DNA of 64,000 nt from Pedobacter miscanthi (GCF_003315595.1 NZ_QNQU01000007.1:62001-126000), one strand, 5' to 3'. Shown: positions 25,393-35,944, counted from the stretch's first letter. Notes: a model not told the origin generated them from the letters alone. Translations and numbers: made by a program.

Positions 25393-26991
25393 TTAGATCG
25401 GCACAAACTTGATGTTGCACATAATCAGTCCAAAGTTGGCATTGCCCAAAGGTCCCGTTCCAGCACATTTCAAAGTGATTGTGGCGGCACCGTCAGCCGG
25501 CTGGGTAATATTTCCGAGTTCTACATCGGCAAAGGGGTGATTGATGGGGTCTCCTCCAAGTGTAAACTGGGTGGAAGCATTGATCATCTGTTTGAGCTGC
25601 ACGTTACCAAAACTGGCATTCAGATATGTTCCTGTAACAAGAGGCACCTGCTGGAGGATAACCCGGTAACTTCCTTTTGTCAGCAGAGGGAGGGTGAAAT
25701 CGATACGTCCTCCTACATTGGTAAAATTGAATTGTCTTCCCCGTTCATGTCTGGGAAAACCTGAGGTAGCATTCCCAACCGGTACTGCTGTCGTGGTTGG
25801 TGAGGCTCCCATTGTAAAAGTCATATTAGGGTTGACAACGATCTGATTAGGATCGGTTGGATGCTGTAAATTAGGATCGAAGATGAATGTTTTGCGGTAG
25901 ACTTTTTCTGGAAGTGTAATACTGTTCAGTGTATAATAAATACCATTACTTGCAACAGCACCGGTAATACTACCGACCTGAACTGAACCAATCGAGAACT
26001 GCCCTCCGGTCACATTTGGAAAAGAATTATTTCCATTTGCCAGTATGGGTGCCTTGGACCGGGTGATGATGTTTTTAAATAGGTAATCCATCAATATCGC
26101 TGTATCACCCGCATACTTAACATTTTTGGGAATAAAAAAGTAACCTATGGTCGTATCCCTGCGAGTGTTGTATACTTTAGGCACAATCAGGCCATTTTGG
26201 TTTGCCCTGGCTGTCAATAGACGGGAAAGAACATCCTTTATCACCTGATTGGTAGGGATAAAAAGTGTGGAGACCGTTTTTTCATCGTCGAGCCTAACCG
26301 TATCCATATAAGTTGAGGCGATCTTATAAATAATAGGAAGCTGGTAAACTGGCTGGTTATTGGCGTTATATCCGGTGATTACATTTTTAGGGATATCAAC
26401 CGTGCTTATATAACTGGAGGAAATATATGCATCGAATATTGAAAAGTCGGAATTCGAAGTTATTACTTCCCTCAGCGTCTTCGTCGGGCGGATAACCCCT
26501 CCAAGAATATATACTACCCCATTCACCGCTTTGAACTTATCAGCTTCAAGCGCTATACCATTAGCGGTTATCGCTGTGGTATTTTTGGAAAAGTTAATAT
26601 GTTTACCATTGACAGCTACATAACGGCTACCATCCATATTCTCCTGCTGGATGGCAGATTGCAGGATATGCATACCGATTAGCTTTTTCAATTCCGGTGT
26701 GTTGGAACCTGTATCAATTGAACCAAATGCACCATTTCTCACCGCCAGCACAGTAAACAGATCCGTACGTCTCAGGACCGAATCATAACCCGTTTTCCTG
26801 ACCAGCCCCATAAATTCAGAGAATTCAGGTTTTTGGCTTAAAAGATTGAAAATACTTCCCTCTTTAAGGTATTCCGGTTTTTTTTCATACATGTCCCATT
26901 TATTGTCTTTACAGGAGAGCACCGAAAAAATCAGCATTAAGCCCAGAAACGCAGATGGAATGTTTTTTATATTTTTTATCATCTTACTCAT
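25393..26991 (-). CDS. fasciclin (FAS1) domain lipoprotein, C-terminal beta-sandwich
   Basis: About 532 residues from ATG 26991, which sits 2 nt after the previous stop codon; an upstream in-frame start would overlap the previous gene. Lipoprotein signal ends LIFSVLSCKDNKWD. FAS1 module 1 (about 30-150) has SIFNLLSQKPEFSEFMGLV and LFTVLAVRNGAF; module 2 (about 160-370) is less conserved and carries long inserts. The last 140 residues form a beta-rich domain with GGRIDFTLPLLTKGSYRVIL that resembles a carbohydrate-binding sandwich. FAS1 proteins mediate adhesion. Position beside two SusCD pairs suggests a role at the cell surface in glycan capture. Confidence 0.85.
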   Translation of the reverse strand: MSKMIKNIKNIPSAFLGLMLIFSVLSCKDNKWDMYEKKPEYLKEGSIFNLLSQKPEFSEFMGLVRKTGYDSVLRRTDLFTVLAVRNGAFGSIDTGSNTPELKKLIGMHILQSAIQQENMDGSRYVAVNGKHINFSKNTTAITANGIALEADKFKAVNGVVYILGGVIRPTKTLREVITSNSDFSIFDAYISSSYISTVDIPKNVITGYNANNQPVYQLPIIYKIASTYMDTVRLDDEKTVSTLFIPTNQVIKDVLSRLLTARANQNGLIVPKVYNTRRDTTIGYFFIPKNVKYAGDTAILMDYLFKNIITRSKAPILANGNNSFPNVTGGQFSIGSVQVGSITGAVASNGIYYTLNSITLPEKVYRKTFIFDPNLQHPTDPNQIVVNPNMTFTMGASPTTTAVPVGNATSGFPRHERGRQFNFTNVGGRIDFTLPLLTKGSYRVILQQVPLVTGTYLNASFGNVQLKQMINASTQFTLGGDPINHPFADVELGNITQPADGAATITLKCAGTGPLGNANFGLIMCNIKFVPI

Positions 26992-26993
26992 TT

Positions 26994-28637
26994 TTAATTT
27001 CTTACCGGTACCAGTTCCATGCTGTACCAAGATGTAACATTATTGGCTATGCCATCAATCCTCATCACGTGAGTCGAATTTATCGGCAGCACTACCGTAC
27101 CCAACTTTCGGCGGTAGATATTATCAATCCCACCGGCTACTACATTTCCAAATGCATCTTTCGCGTCTGCCAGGTTTGTAATATCCCCCAACTGCTGCCC
27201 ATCCCAGGTAAATATGGCATTTGTGACCGCCGACCCCCTCCGAAGCCCAACGTAGTTGACATAGATATCATACTCGCCTTTGAACACAAGCTTGGTGGTG
27301 AGTTCATACCAATATCCAGCGGTACCGGATGAAAGGAGAACTACATTGTCTCCAGCAAAGGCACTATTGGTAGGAGCTGTTGGTACAAAACCGGTAGAAT
27401 ATCCCCATTTAAGCCAGGGGATAATTTTCTGTGCCTCGGGATTATTCCCCATTAGCGGGAACTGTGCGATGAATGTCGAAACTGTACCGTTAGGCAATTT
27501 TAAACCTCTCTCACTGGGAAGACCGGCAAATAATACTTTTACCGCCACCGGTTTAACAGTATAAGTCTGGATCAGGGCGTTAACAGAATTTATGATCCCA
27601 TTTTTGGTAATGATATTGCTCCTGTCAAGGTTGACTCCCACTTTAACTTCTGTTCTCACCGTGTCGGTACCCGAGAGTGATTCCACAATATGCTTATTTA
27701 CAGAAAGGCCACCCGTCGTTGAGAATACCAAAAAGTTATTTTTACTTGCCGACTCCAGGTAGGTATCGGTAAAGTCGGAAATGAAATATTTTTGCTCCAG
27801 GGTATGGTAACGGACAAATACATTGAGCGAGTCTGTAGGATCGGCGTAATTTTTTGTTGTATTATAATTCTGGGAAAACCTGGCTGCTAGAGCCTCAAAA
27901 GAGGTTATATTTTCCTTTTTCAGGACAGCGTCCGGTTCCAGAAAAATAGTACGCCATTTTATTGCTGGCTTTCCGTAAACAATAGTATTCGGATCATATT
28001 CAACATTTTTCAACAGCAGGGCAGCATTTCCTGTTTTTTCAAATGCTTCCAGCATGATCGAATAGTCAGGCTGTGTTCTGAGCCAGTCGTACATGGTCAA
28101 TGGAGATGGTTCCAGCACATCATCAATTGCATGAAGGACGCCATTGGCAGCCGGGATATCAAGGGTCACGATTTTAGCTGTACCGTTCAATATCGTCTGC
28201 CGTAAACCTTTTGATATATCAAACTTAATAAAAGCCCCGTTGACCGTAACAGTAGGCAATGATCCCTGTACGAACAATGAAGACATGTATTTTTCATTAT
28301 AAATATGATATTTTAGCAGATTTCTGAGGGTATCCGGATTCACTTCGCTGATATTTGCAATACCCTTTCTTTTGAAATACTTTTCGAAGGCCTCATTAGT
28401 AGGGGCAAATAAAGTCATCGTGCCATATATCCTCAGGGTTTGGGATAGTTTTGTTATTTCCAGGGCCTCAGTCAGAATCGAATACGATGGCTTCCCGCTC
28501 AGGTAAACCATAATTGTGTTACCATTGGTCTCCAGGGTAAGGTTGATCGGCGCCTCTTCTTTTTTGCAGGAAAGCGCTAGCAATACGATCATTCCCAAAA
28601 GAATTTTCTTAAAAGTTGTTATTAACTTATTCATCAT
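26994..28637 (-). CDS. fasciclin (FAS1) domain lipoprotein, two modules
   Basis: A 547-residue lipoprotein (signal ends LLALSCKKEEAP). FAS1 module 1 (about 30-165) is well conserved, with TLFAPTNEAFEKYF and GVLHAIDDVLEPS. Module 2 (about 170-370) begins TMYDWLRTQPDYSIMLEAFEK and is divergent. A C-terminal beta-sandwich (about 385-547) contains FKGEYDIYVNYVGLRRGS and VLPINSTHVMRIDGI, similar in position to the sandwich of the next gene. It is separated from the SusD gene upstream by 12 nt and from the following FAS1 gene by 2 nt, so the three are translated together. Likely surface-exposed glycan-binding or adhesion protein. Confidence 0.87.
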   Translation of the reverse strand: MMNKLITTFKKILLGMIVLLALSCKKEEAPINLTLETNGNTIMVYLSGKPSYSILTEALEITKLSQTLRIYGTMTLFAPTNEAFEKYFKRKGIANISEVNPDTLRNLLKYHIYNEKYMSSLFVQGSLPTVTVNGAFIKFDISKGLRQTILNGTAKIVTLDIPAANGVLHAIDDVLEPSPLTMYDWLRTQPDYSIMLEAFEKTGNAALLLKNVEYDPNTIVYGKPAIKWRTIFLEPDAVLKKENITSFEALAARFSQNYNTTKNYADPTDSLNVFVRYHTLEQKYFISDFTDTYLESASKNNFLVFSTTGGLSVNKHIVESLSGTDTVRTEVKVGVNLDRSNIITKNGIINSVNALIQTYTVKPVAVKVLFAGLPSERGLKLPNGTVSTFIAQFPLMGNNPEAQKIIPWLKWGYSTGFVPTAPTNSAFAGDNVVLLSSGTAGYWYELTTKLVFKGEYDIYVNYVGLRRGSAVTNAIFTWDGQQLGDITNLADAKDAFGNVVAGGIDNIYRRKLGTVVLPINSTHVMRIDGIANNVTSWYSMELVPVRN

Positions 28638-28649
28638 TTGTGAGGTTAA

Positions 28650-30236
28650 TTATTTGTAATAAGAATTTTGGACAAGGTTCGGGTTGGCAGCTAAATCAGC
28701 CGCGTTCAGCGGGAAATACCAGCTATCGGGATTATTGATCCTCGCACCGATCAGTAACTGGTCAGATCCTGACCGGGAAGCCAATATCCTTTCGGTAAGT
28801 AGCTCTGGATGTGCGGTGTTGTCACGTAAACCGAAACGGACCAGATCAAACCAGCGTTTTCCTTCAGCAATAAACTCACGCGCCCTTTCATCAAGTATTG
28901 CATTATCCATTTCCACGGTTGTACTTACGGTTGCCATTTGCGAATCATCCACCCCAAAAGCACGGCGTCTGACCTGATTGACGAATCCGGCCGCAAGATC
29001 AAGCTGGGTCCGGTCATCCCTGTAGCGATGCGATAGTGCCTCGGCTTTCATCAGCAGGACATCTGCATAACGGTAAAATATCCATGTAGCATTGGCGTTG
29101 AAATACTTTTTCACCAAGCGTGTCGTAGGATCGTAGCTTACGAAATCGCCACCTGTTGCTGGGATTGGCCCCGGAGGTTTAATAGATGATCTATAATCAG
29201 GACTACCGATAGGATCAAAAAGATTATCTACGGTGGTATTAACAACCCAGTATTTGGCATTGTTAAAAAACCACGCATACATGCTCGTACTCTGGCCATT
29301 CAATGAACCATCAGCAAAAGTTTCGAAGATTGACTCGGAGGTTTCTCCAACGTTAAAAAGATCTCCGTATTTTGGCCCCGGCAAAAGGAAATACCTGCCT
29401 GAGGAGATTACCGCATCGCAGTTTTCGATCGCTTTGTCATAAAAGCCATTCGCAAGGTTAGAATCTTTTGCAGTCGCCCCCATCCACAGGTACACATCTG
29501 CCAAAACCGTCATGGCAGCGCCACGGGTAGCCCTAACATGCTGATAAGAGGTATTTGCATAAATCGTGGGAAGCGTATTCTTTGCAATGGTCAGGTCGCT
29601 TACAATCTGGGTCAGAATCTGTTCCTGTGTTGATTTTGCAATGTTATAGGTCTGATCGTCCCTTTCAGAAGGATTCAGAACAAGCGGTACTTCCTTAAAT
29701 GTCCTGGTCAACCAGAAATAGCAAAATGCCCTAATAAAGTAAGCCTCTGCAACAAATTGCTGGGCTTCTATAACCGTGAAGTTGGGATCTTTATCCGGAA
29801 TGCCGGGTATATTCTTAATAGCTTGATTTGCTTCATTAATAATCCGGTAAAAAGAAGTATAGCTGGTGGTAACATCAGTCTCTGACACCAAATAACTGTC
29901 AACATTTTCTTTGAAAACTTCTTCGGCCCTAATTACGCCAACATTGGTGGTCAATAACTCTCCCCTGATTTCCCCCCAATATATATAGGCTTCCATTGGC
30001 GCAAGTTTTGTAGCAGAGGCCGGACTAACGGCTCCAGCGGTCCAGTTGTCCCTGCTACAGCCCAAATTTGAGTACAATCCACCGATGGCACCCAATGCCT
30101 GGGATCTGTTTTTCCAAAAATTTGCGGCAATGATCCTCCCTTCCGGGGGAACATCCAGGAATTTCTTACACGAGATATCAGCAAAAGCGCAAAGTGCAAG
30201 CAACAAAAAAAAGGTCTTTTTATATTTTGTTTTCAT
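28650..30236 (-). CDS. SusD/RagB family glycan-binding lipoprotein (pair 1)
   Basis: A 528-residue SusD-like protein. Lipoprotein signal ends FADISCKKFLDVPPEG; the scaffold has AEAYFIRAFCYFWLTRTFKEVPLV and the C-terminal end carries DERAREFIAEGKRWFDLVRFG and NPDSWYFPL, all standard. A helix near 280-300 carries the sugar-facing loops, which are variable here. Its SusC partner is 19 nt upstream. It differs strongly from the SusD at 20494, so the two pairs probably handle different parts of the same glycan. Confidence 0.95.
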   Translation of the reverse strand: MKTKYKKTFFLLLALCAFADISCKKFLDVPPEGRIIAANFWKNRSQALGAIGGLYSNLGCSRDNWTAGAVSPASATKLAPMEAYIYWGEIRGELLTTNVGVIRAEEVFKENVDSYLVSETDVTTSYTSFYRIINEANQAIKNIPGIPDKDPNFTVIEAQQFVAEAYFIRAFCYFWLTRTFKEVPLVLNPSERDDQTYNIAKSTQEQILTQIVSDLTIAKNTLPTIYANTSYQHVRATRGAAMTVLADVYLWMGATAKDSNLANGFYDKAIENCDAVISSGRYFLLPGPKYGDLFNVGETSESIFETFADGSLNGQSTSMYAWFFNNAKYWVVNTTVDNLFDPIGSPDYRSSIKPPGPIPATGGDFVSYDPTTRLVKKYFNANATWIFYRYADVLLMKAEALSHRYRDDRTQLDLAAGFVNQVRRRAFGVDDSQMATVSTTVEMDNAILDERAREFIAEGKRWFDLVRFGLRDNTAHPELLTERILASRSGSDQLLIGARINNPDSWYFPLNAADLAANPNLVQNSYYK

Positions 30237-30255
30237 AACTATTCCATTAAAATCA

Positions 30256-33200
30256 TTAAAAAGTTATCAGAGCTGCCAGTGTAAAAACCAGTGGATTCGG
30301 TGTCTGGCTTCTGTCACGCCCTGTACTGAACGGATCATTTCCATTCATGCTCACCGTCGGATCCACCCCTGTATATTTGGTGAGCAGAAAAGGATTCGAA
30401 GAGGTGAAAGTAAGCCTTGCAGTCCTTAAAGAAAGTCTGGCTAAAAGCTTCTTAGGGATATTGTAGGTGAGAGAAAGTGTATTCATCCGCACATAGGAAC
30501 CATCTTCTACAAAGCGGTCACTGCCTACCCAGTTATGTCCAGCACCCAGCAAAGCCCTTGGGATATCGGTAACATCCCCTTGCTTTCTCCATCTCCGCAT
30601 TACTGCCGACGACTGGTTATTGTTATTATACATATTAGTTGAATTCATCTGTGCCTCATTTACAATATCTACCCCATAGCGGTAGGTGAATGTGGACATC
30701 AGTTCCCAATCCGAGTAACCTAAGCGGAACATAAATCCACCATAAACTTTAGGGACAGCATTTCCAATTGCAGTAACATCCTGTTTATTGATAATACCGT
30801 CCTTGTTGAGATCTTCATAGTTTGCATCACCTCCCGTAAAAATTTCACCTGTAGAGTTCAGCCACCTGATCGGAATTTTTTGGCCGTTAAAATCGGTGAC
30901 ATATTTACCCGCATCGTCTTTAACAAATGCATCTTCATCCCTTGAATAAACCCCTTTGTATTTTAGGCCGTAAATTGTTCCTATCCTGTCACCAACATTT
31001 ACCAATGACATGAATTTCCCATTGTCAAAGGCGCTCGCATTAATAACCGGAAGATTGTTTGGTAAAGCAGTGATCCTGGTATTGCTCGAAGCAATATTAA
31101 AAGAAGCCTGAAGCCTCCATTTTTTTCCGCGGATAGCGTTTGTAAAAACTTCAAGTTCATAAACTTTACCCTCCATATCACCAAAATTCGTCTGTATGCT
31201 TTCAAATCCGGAAGTTCCGGTTATTGGCTGATTGAGCAATAAATCCCTGGTCTTGATATTGCTCCAGTCAGCAGAAACACTTAATTTTCCATTGAAGAAG
31301 AGTATATCAGAGCCAATATTAACAGAAGTTGATTTTTCCCATCTTAGGTTGGTAAGCTCAATATTATCAGGCACAACTCCCTGTATATCCGCGAAAGCTG
31401 CATTTGCCGAATAGGTTAGCAGATTGGACTGTCCATTTTGTGGTGCACGTCCGGTAATGCCCCAGCTTCCACGAAATTTTAAGTCGGTAAGCCAATTTTT
31501 GGTTCCCTTCATGAACGCTTCAGAAGTAGGTCTCCAAAATGCTGACACAGAAGGAAACGTACCATACATATTATTTTTTCCGAAAGTAGAACTTCCTTCA
31601 CGATTGATCGATCCCATTACCGAAAACTTATCAGCGTACTGATAGACAGCCTGCCCAATGAGCTTGGTCTCACGCCTGGTAAATTTATACGAACCAATAT
31701 TATTGATGTAATCAGTAGAGTAGCCTGCTTCCAGATATTCTGAGGGTGTATTCCTTCCATTTATAGTGATACTGGTCGTAGTTTCACTGCTGATGATCGA
31801 GGAAAATAAACCCTGAAAAGTGTGTTTGCCACTCGAATAGCTATAATTCAGATCGTTTTTTATATTGATCCGGGAATAATTCTGGGGAATAACACTTCCT
31901 GTATTAACCTGATCACTAGCGCTCAGCAACAGATTTGTCCGTCTGAAATAATCTGCTCCAGAGGCGGTTAGAGGTAAAAATTTATCACTTCTCCCACCCT
32001 GAAAAGAGTTGGCGACCTGACTGATAATCTGCAAGCCCTTAATTGGGTTATAGCGAAGAAAAACACTCGCGTCCAAACGGTCTGCCTTATTGGTACTGAT
32101 TCCGTTATCAACGAGAGCCAGCGGGTTTTTTAAATCATTCTGAAATCCTGATGTTCCCGGGACAAAATAAGTGGCTAGGGGATTCCCATATTGATCCTGG
32201 GTATAAACCGGCAATACCGGGGCTTTTCTGACTACGATATCACCAACATTTTCTATCGTACTTGCCTTGTTCTCATTTAGATAAGAAAAATTGCTACTGA
32301 ACCTAAGTTTATTCGAGATTTTATAATCAAAGTTAAAGCGGCCCGTGAGTCTTTTATAATTGGTGTTAATTACCGGGCCAGTATCATTTAAATATCCCAT
32401 ACTGACGCTATAACTGGTAGCTTCCCCCCCACCCAGAATGCTGGCCGTTGTACTCTGGGAAAAACCCCGCTTCATGTTGATCACATCCGGCCAGTAGGTA
32501 TTGTTATTATAATTCTCATAATCTATGGCCCCACGTTCTAAAAATAATTTCCCGATTGCACTGGAAACCAGATCAATACCCGTGGTTCCGTACTTATTTT
32601 GATAAGCCTCCAGCATCATTGTTTTATATTCATCGCCGTTTAATAGGGGAAAAGGCCTTTGGGGAATCTTGATCTGGGTAATAGAATTAATGGATATGGA
32701 TGGGGCATAATTGTTTCCTCTTTTGGTTCTGATTACAATAACACCATTGGCACCATCTGAGCCATATACTGCGGTAGCTGCTGCATCCTTTAGAATATCT
32801 ATTGATGCGATATCTGAGGGGGAAATCCCTACCAGATCACTAAGACCCTGGGGATTATTTGCATCTACATCTGTGCCCGCAGGGGATTTATACGGAACAT
32901 CATCTACCACAACCAATGGCTGGGAATTCAGGCCAAGCGAAGTTGCCCCCCTGATCTGTATAGAAGAACCCGACCCGGGACTTCCATCGTTCATCGAAAT
33001 GAGTAATCCGGATGCTTTTCCTTCCAATAATGCATCGATAGAAGTTGCAGGCACATTTTCAAGATCTTTCATATCAATCCTGGAGGAAGCACTGGTCCGG
33101 TTCTTTCGTTCTATATTTAAAAAGCCACCGCTATTGGTCTTAACATTGCCAGTAATTTCGACAATGCCCAAAGAATTTTCGCTGTCCTCAAGGGAGACAT

Positions 33201-33513
33201 TGATTACTTCTCCCCTTATGGCCCTTGATACGGATTTGAGTCCGACCATTGCAAAATGCAGGGAATCTTTCGTGTCGTTTATTTTGATCTGGTAATTCCC
33301 GTTCTGATCGGAAACAACACCGTTTACCAATCGGTTATCCTTGTTTTTTTCGGTTATCGTAGCACCTGGAAGTGGTTTTCCGGTTGCTTTTTCTGTAATC
33401 TTACCTCTTACGATTGTTATCTGTACTGCGGAACTTTGCGCACTTAACTTTTGTGCCATCATCAATAACGCAATGAAGGCCACCGCTCTAAAAAAATACT
33501 TTTTTAAAATCAT
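30256..33513 (-). CDS. SusC/RagA TonB-dependent transporter (pair 1)
   Basis: A 1085-residue outer-membrane receptor with a signal peptide (MILKKYFFRAVAFIALLMMA), a carboxypeptidase-like domain (about 35-105; VRGKITEKATGKPLPGATIT), a plug with PLVVVDDVPYKSPAG and IASIDILKDAAATAVYGSDG, and a barrel ending ALITF. The plug also holds the long ALLEGKASGLLIS element of the family. It starts 11 nt after the FAS1 gene, and its SusD partner follows at once. First transporter of the operon that starts at the repeat-bearing promoter near 35900. Confidence 0.95.
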   Translation of the reverse strand: MILKKYFFRAVAFIALLMMAQKLSAQSSAVQITIVRGKITEKATGKPLPGATITEKNKDNRLVNGVVSDQNGNYQIKINDTKDSLHFAMVGLKSVSRAIRGEVINVSLEDSENSLGIVEITGNVKTNSGGFLNIERKNRTSASSRIDMKDLENVPATSIDALLEGKASGLLISMNDGSPGSGSSIQIRGATSLGLNSQPLVVVDDVPYKSPAGTDVDANNPQGLSDLVGISPSDIASIDILKDAAATAVYGSDGANGVIVIRTKRGNNYAPSISINSITQIKIPQRPFPLLNGDEYKTMMLEAYQNKYGTTGIDLVSSAIGKLFLERGAIDYENYNNNTYWPDVINMKRGFSQSTTASILGGGEATSYSVSMGYLNDTGPVINTNYKRLTGRFNFDYKISNKLRFSSNFSYLNENKASTIENVGDIVVRKAPVLPVYTQDQYGNPLATYFVPGTSGFQNDLKNPLALVDNGISTNKADRLDASVFLRYNPIKGLQIISQVANSFQGGRSDKFLPLTASGADYFRRTNLLLSASDQVNTGSVIPQNYSRINIKNDLNYSYSSGKHTFQGLFSSIISSETTTSITINGRNTPSEYLEAGYSTDYINNIGSYKFTRRETKLIGQAVYQYADKFSVMGSINREGSSTFGKNNMYGTFPSVSAFWRPTSEAFMKGTKNWLTDLKFRGSWGITGRAPQNGQSNLLTYSANAAFADIQGVVPDNIELTNLRWEKSTSVNIGSDILFFNGKLSVSADWSNIKTRDLLLNQPITGTSGFESIQTNFGDMEGKVYELEVFTNAIRGKKWRLQASFNIASSNTRITALPNNLPVINASAFDNGKFMSLVNVGDRIGTIYGLKYKGVYSRDEDAFVKDDAGKYVTDFNGQKIPIRWLNSTGEIFTGGDANYEDLNKDGIINKQDVTAIGNAVPKVYGGFMFRLGYSDWELMSTFTYRYGVDIVNEAQMNSTNMYNNNNQSSAVMRRWRKQGDVTDIPRALLGAGHNWVGSDRFVEDGSYVRMNTLSLTYNIPKKLLARLSLRTARLTFTSSNPFLLTKYTGVDPTVSMNGNDPFSTGRDRSQTPNPLVFTLAALITF

Positions 33514-33524
33514 TATCCCTATCG

Positions 33525-35741
33525 TTAGTATTGTGAAGTAAATGCGTTATCTATAATCTGGACGATCCCGTCCCTGGCAATACGGTTCTGGGGATAAAGC
33601 ATTGGATCGGTCTTAATTACTGTAGCAGAAACTGTCCCGTTAGAGGTTACTCTTAAAAAACCAGAATAGGAAATATTCAATTTGAGATAATTAATGTTTG
33701 CCGGCGTTGAGTTTGGCGACTGCTTTCTGGTATTATAAATTCCCGTAATCTTTCCGTCAGTAAAAATTTGCTGGTCGGACACAAAAAAGTAGCTGATGTA
33801 CTGGGCGATCCTTTTCCTTTCAGCTTCTGTCAAAACCACTCCCGCCGGGAGCGGTGTAACCGGGAGAAGTCCCGAATTCTGGGCAGCGGTAATAGCTTCA
33901 TTAGAGGGAACAAATAGAGTCAGCTTTTTATTGGCATCTACCTGTGTAATGGTTCCTCCAAAATCTTTTGTAAGAATGCCGGCAGCAGTGCATAGCTCCT
34001 TGAACTTACGGTATTGGGGATTAACCTGTGGAAATGCGGTAATCAGACTACTTGCTGAATTGATCAGTTCGAAAATAGACTGTCTTGGATTATATATCAG
34101 TTTGTCAACCCCGTGAAAATAACCGTTAACCTGCTTCAAGTCTTTATCGATATTCACATTTACAAGAGTATCTGCCTCACTACCATGTAATGAACCATTT
34201 TGGATTGCAAGAAAGCTGCCATTCTGAGTAGCATAAAAATGATCCTGCCCATCCCCTATGACACTTGTCCTGATTTCATTATTGGGAATGATCCCGTTAC
34301 CGATGATGGCTGATAATTCTGTTAAAGAAACCAGTTCCTCAACATTCGATGTATTTTTCCTGTAGAAGCCCGGTTTTGCACCTGCCGCCAGTGGAGTAGT
34401 TGTATAGTAGATCCCACGTTTTAAAAAAGCCTCGTTTGTCGGTGCAAAAACAGTGAACTTTGCTGTTGGGGAAAGCAACTGATTTATTAAATTGGTAGTC
34501 ACCAGTGCTTCTGCGAAATACCAATACTTTGGTGCAAAAAATGATGGGCCTCCAACTGTAGTAAAAGCGGCAGGTTCAACGACTTTATTTGTCGTATAGA
34601 AAATCCCGTTACTTTTCATTTGGATGGATTTGATATCTCCCTTTTCAAGAACAATCTTATCCCCAAGCGCACTAAGCGCTTGTCCGCTAGCAATCTTTGA
34701 CGGCCAGTAGGCAGTCGAGGATACCTGTGACTTGTACAACAACTGTAAGGTGTGCATCGGAATAGAATCTTCCTGGTTGTAAAAATTCTTCAGTAACTTA
34801 TTCTGCAGGTATTCTGTGAACGCGCTCTTCGAAGGGATATAAGCTGTCAGTGCCAAAGGCTTTTTTGCAGCATCAACCGGATTCTCCTGGTCAAGATTGG
34901 CATCAGTTGCATAGTTGCGCGTCCATAAAGAATCTGTGATACCGTCTCCGTTTATATCCCCGCGGTTACCCTGTGCAATTGTTGCCGCGTTATTGTAAGT
35001 ATAGCTGGTAAAGTATCTTTTTAGAAATTTATTGTATGCGCTGAATTCAGGATTGCTATCGAGTTCCTGCGCAATATTATTGGGAGGGCTGAGTACCCTG
35101 TCCAGCACATGTATAACCCCATTCCCGGAAGATACATCTCTTTTTATTACAGAGGCTGCCATTACATTCATTCCCGACGCTGCGTCTACCGCAGATCCCG
35201 GGCCATATACCTCGGCATAATCCTGGGCAGTGACATTATAATAGGAAAAAAACTGCGGGGTGTAAACCTGGAGCATCTTGCTGGGATAAAAGATCATCTT
35301 TTTTGCAGCAGCATCATAATAGGTACTGCTTGCCTTGGTTTCATATTTATAGATCTCGTAATTCGTCTTAGTAATTCCCGGATTAAGAAAATTACCCTGA
35401 AATAACATCCATTTCATGATATGATAATTAACAAGATCCTTTACCGTTTCGGCAGGCATCTCCTCTATTGACTTATAGGTCGTTTGCGTTTCAAAATATT
35501 TTGCAAAGGCAGCATTGTCAGGTGCCATTATGGTAAATAGACCAGAAGAGTTTAATTCTTCCTTCAAGCCCGGCACACGATCAATTGCCGAAACGAAAAT
35601 CGAAAGTGTAGGATCTTGGGATAATTGGAGATAAAGCTGAGCTGCCTGTCCGGGTGGCGGGTCGTAGAATTTCCCATATTCCTTTTTACATCCGTTTAGG
35701 ATTATACAAAAAAAGTACAATAATAGTAGTTGTTTCCTCAT
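33525..35741 (-). CDS. large fasciclin lipoprotein with about four FAS1 modules
   Basis: About 738 residues from ATG 35741 (an upstream in-frame ATG at 35768 adds nine residues). Lipoprotein signal ends FCIILNGCKKEYGK. Four FAS1-like modules can be placed: about 35-220 (LFTIMAPDNAAFAKYF, GVIHVLDRVLSPP), 225-395, 395-560 (KFTVFAPTNEAFLKRG, GYFHGVDKLIYNP) and 560-738 (LTLFVPSNEAITAAQNSG, GIVQIIDNAF). It is the first gene of the operon and has its own promoter with TTAAG direct repeats. Multi-FAS1 lipoproteins ahead of SusC occur in Sphingobacteriaceae loci; their role is probably adhesion to the polymer or scaffolding of the transporter. Confidence 0.88.
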   Translation of the reverse strand: MRKQLLLLYFFCIILNGCKKEYGKFYDPPPGQAAQLYLQLSQDPTLSIFVSAIDRVPGLKEELNSSGLFTIMAPDNAAFAKYFETQTTYKSIEEMPAETVKDLVNYHIMKWMLFQGNFLNPGITKTNYEIYKYETKASSTYYDAAAKKMIFYPSKMLQVYTPQFFSYYNVTAQDYAEVYGPGSAVDAASGMNVMAASVIKRDVSSGNGVIHVLDRVLSPPNNIAQELDSNPEFSAYNKFLKRYFTSYTYNNAATIAQGNRGDINGDGITDSLWTRNYATDANLDQENPVDAAKKPLALTAYIPSKSAFTEYLQNKLLKNFYNQEDSIPMHTLQLLYKSQVSSTAYWPSKIASGQALSALGDKIVLEKGDIKSIQMKSNGIFYTTNKVVEPAAFTTVGGPSFFAPKYWYFAEALVTTNLINQLLSPTAKFTVFAPTNEAFLKRGIYYTTTPLAAGAKPGFYRKNTSNVEELVSLTELSAIIGNGIIPNNEIRTSVIGDGQDHFYATQNGSFLAIQNGSLHGSEADTLVNVNIDKDLKQVNGYFHGVDKLIYNPRQSIFELINSASSLITAFPQVNPQYRKFKELCTAAGILTKDFGGTITQVDANKKLTLFVPSNEAITAAQNSGLLPVTPLPAGVVLTEAERKRIAQYISYFFVSDQQIFTDGKITGIYNTRKQSPNSTPANINYLKLNISYSGFLRVTSNGTVSATVIKTDPMLYPQNRIARDGIVQIIDNAFTSQY

Positions 35742-35900
35742 AATTATTATTTGGTTAAATTGAGACAATAGATATCGACTGTCGATCCATACAGGTGGTA
35801 TGGAACTCCGGTTTTATTTTCACCTAAAGCGTAAAGCTTTCAGTGTAAGAGTATCTGCTTTGGTCATTTTAGTTTGTTTGATCTGGTTAGAATCTGAACA

Positions 35901-35944
35901 CAAATCAATTATTATTCCTTAAAAAAAGCTTAAAATTGTCTTAA
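35901..35944 (-). promoter_or_regulatory. promoter A: three TTAAG repeats with 11-bp period and -7 box
   Basis: On the - strand TTAAG occurs three times (35940-35944, 35929-35933, 35918-35922), each 11 bp apart. Nine nt after the last one lies TTGATTTG (35901-35908), a one-off match to TAnnTTTG. It precedes the FAS1/SusC operon with a leader of about 150 nt. Same layout as promoters B, C, D and E. Confidence 0.78.
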
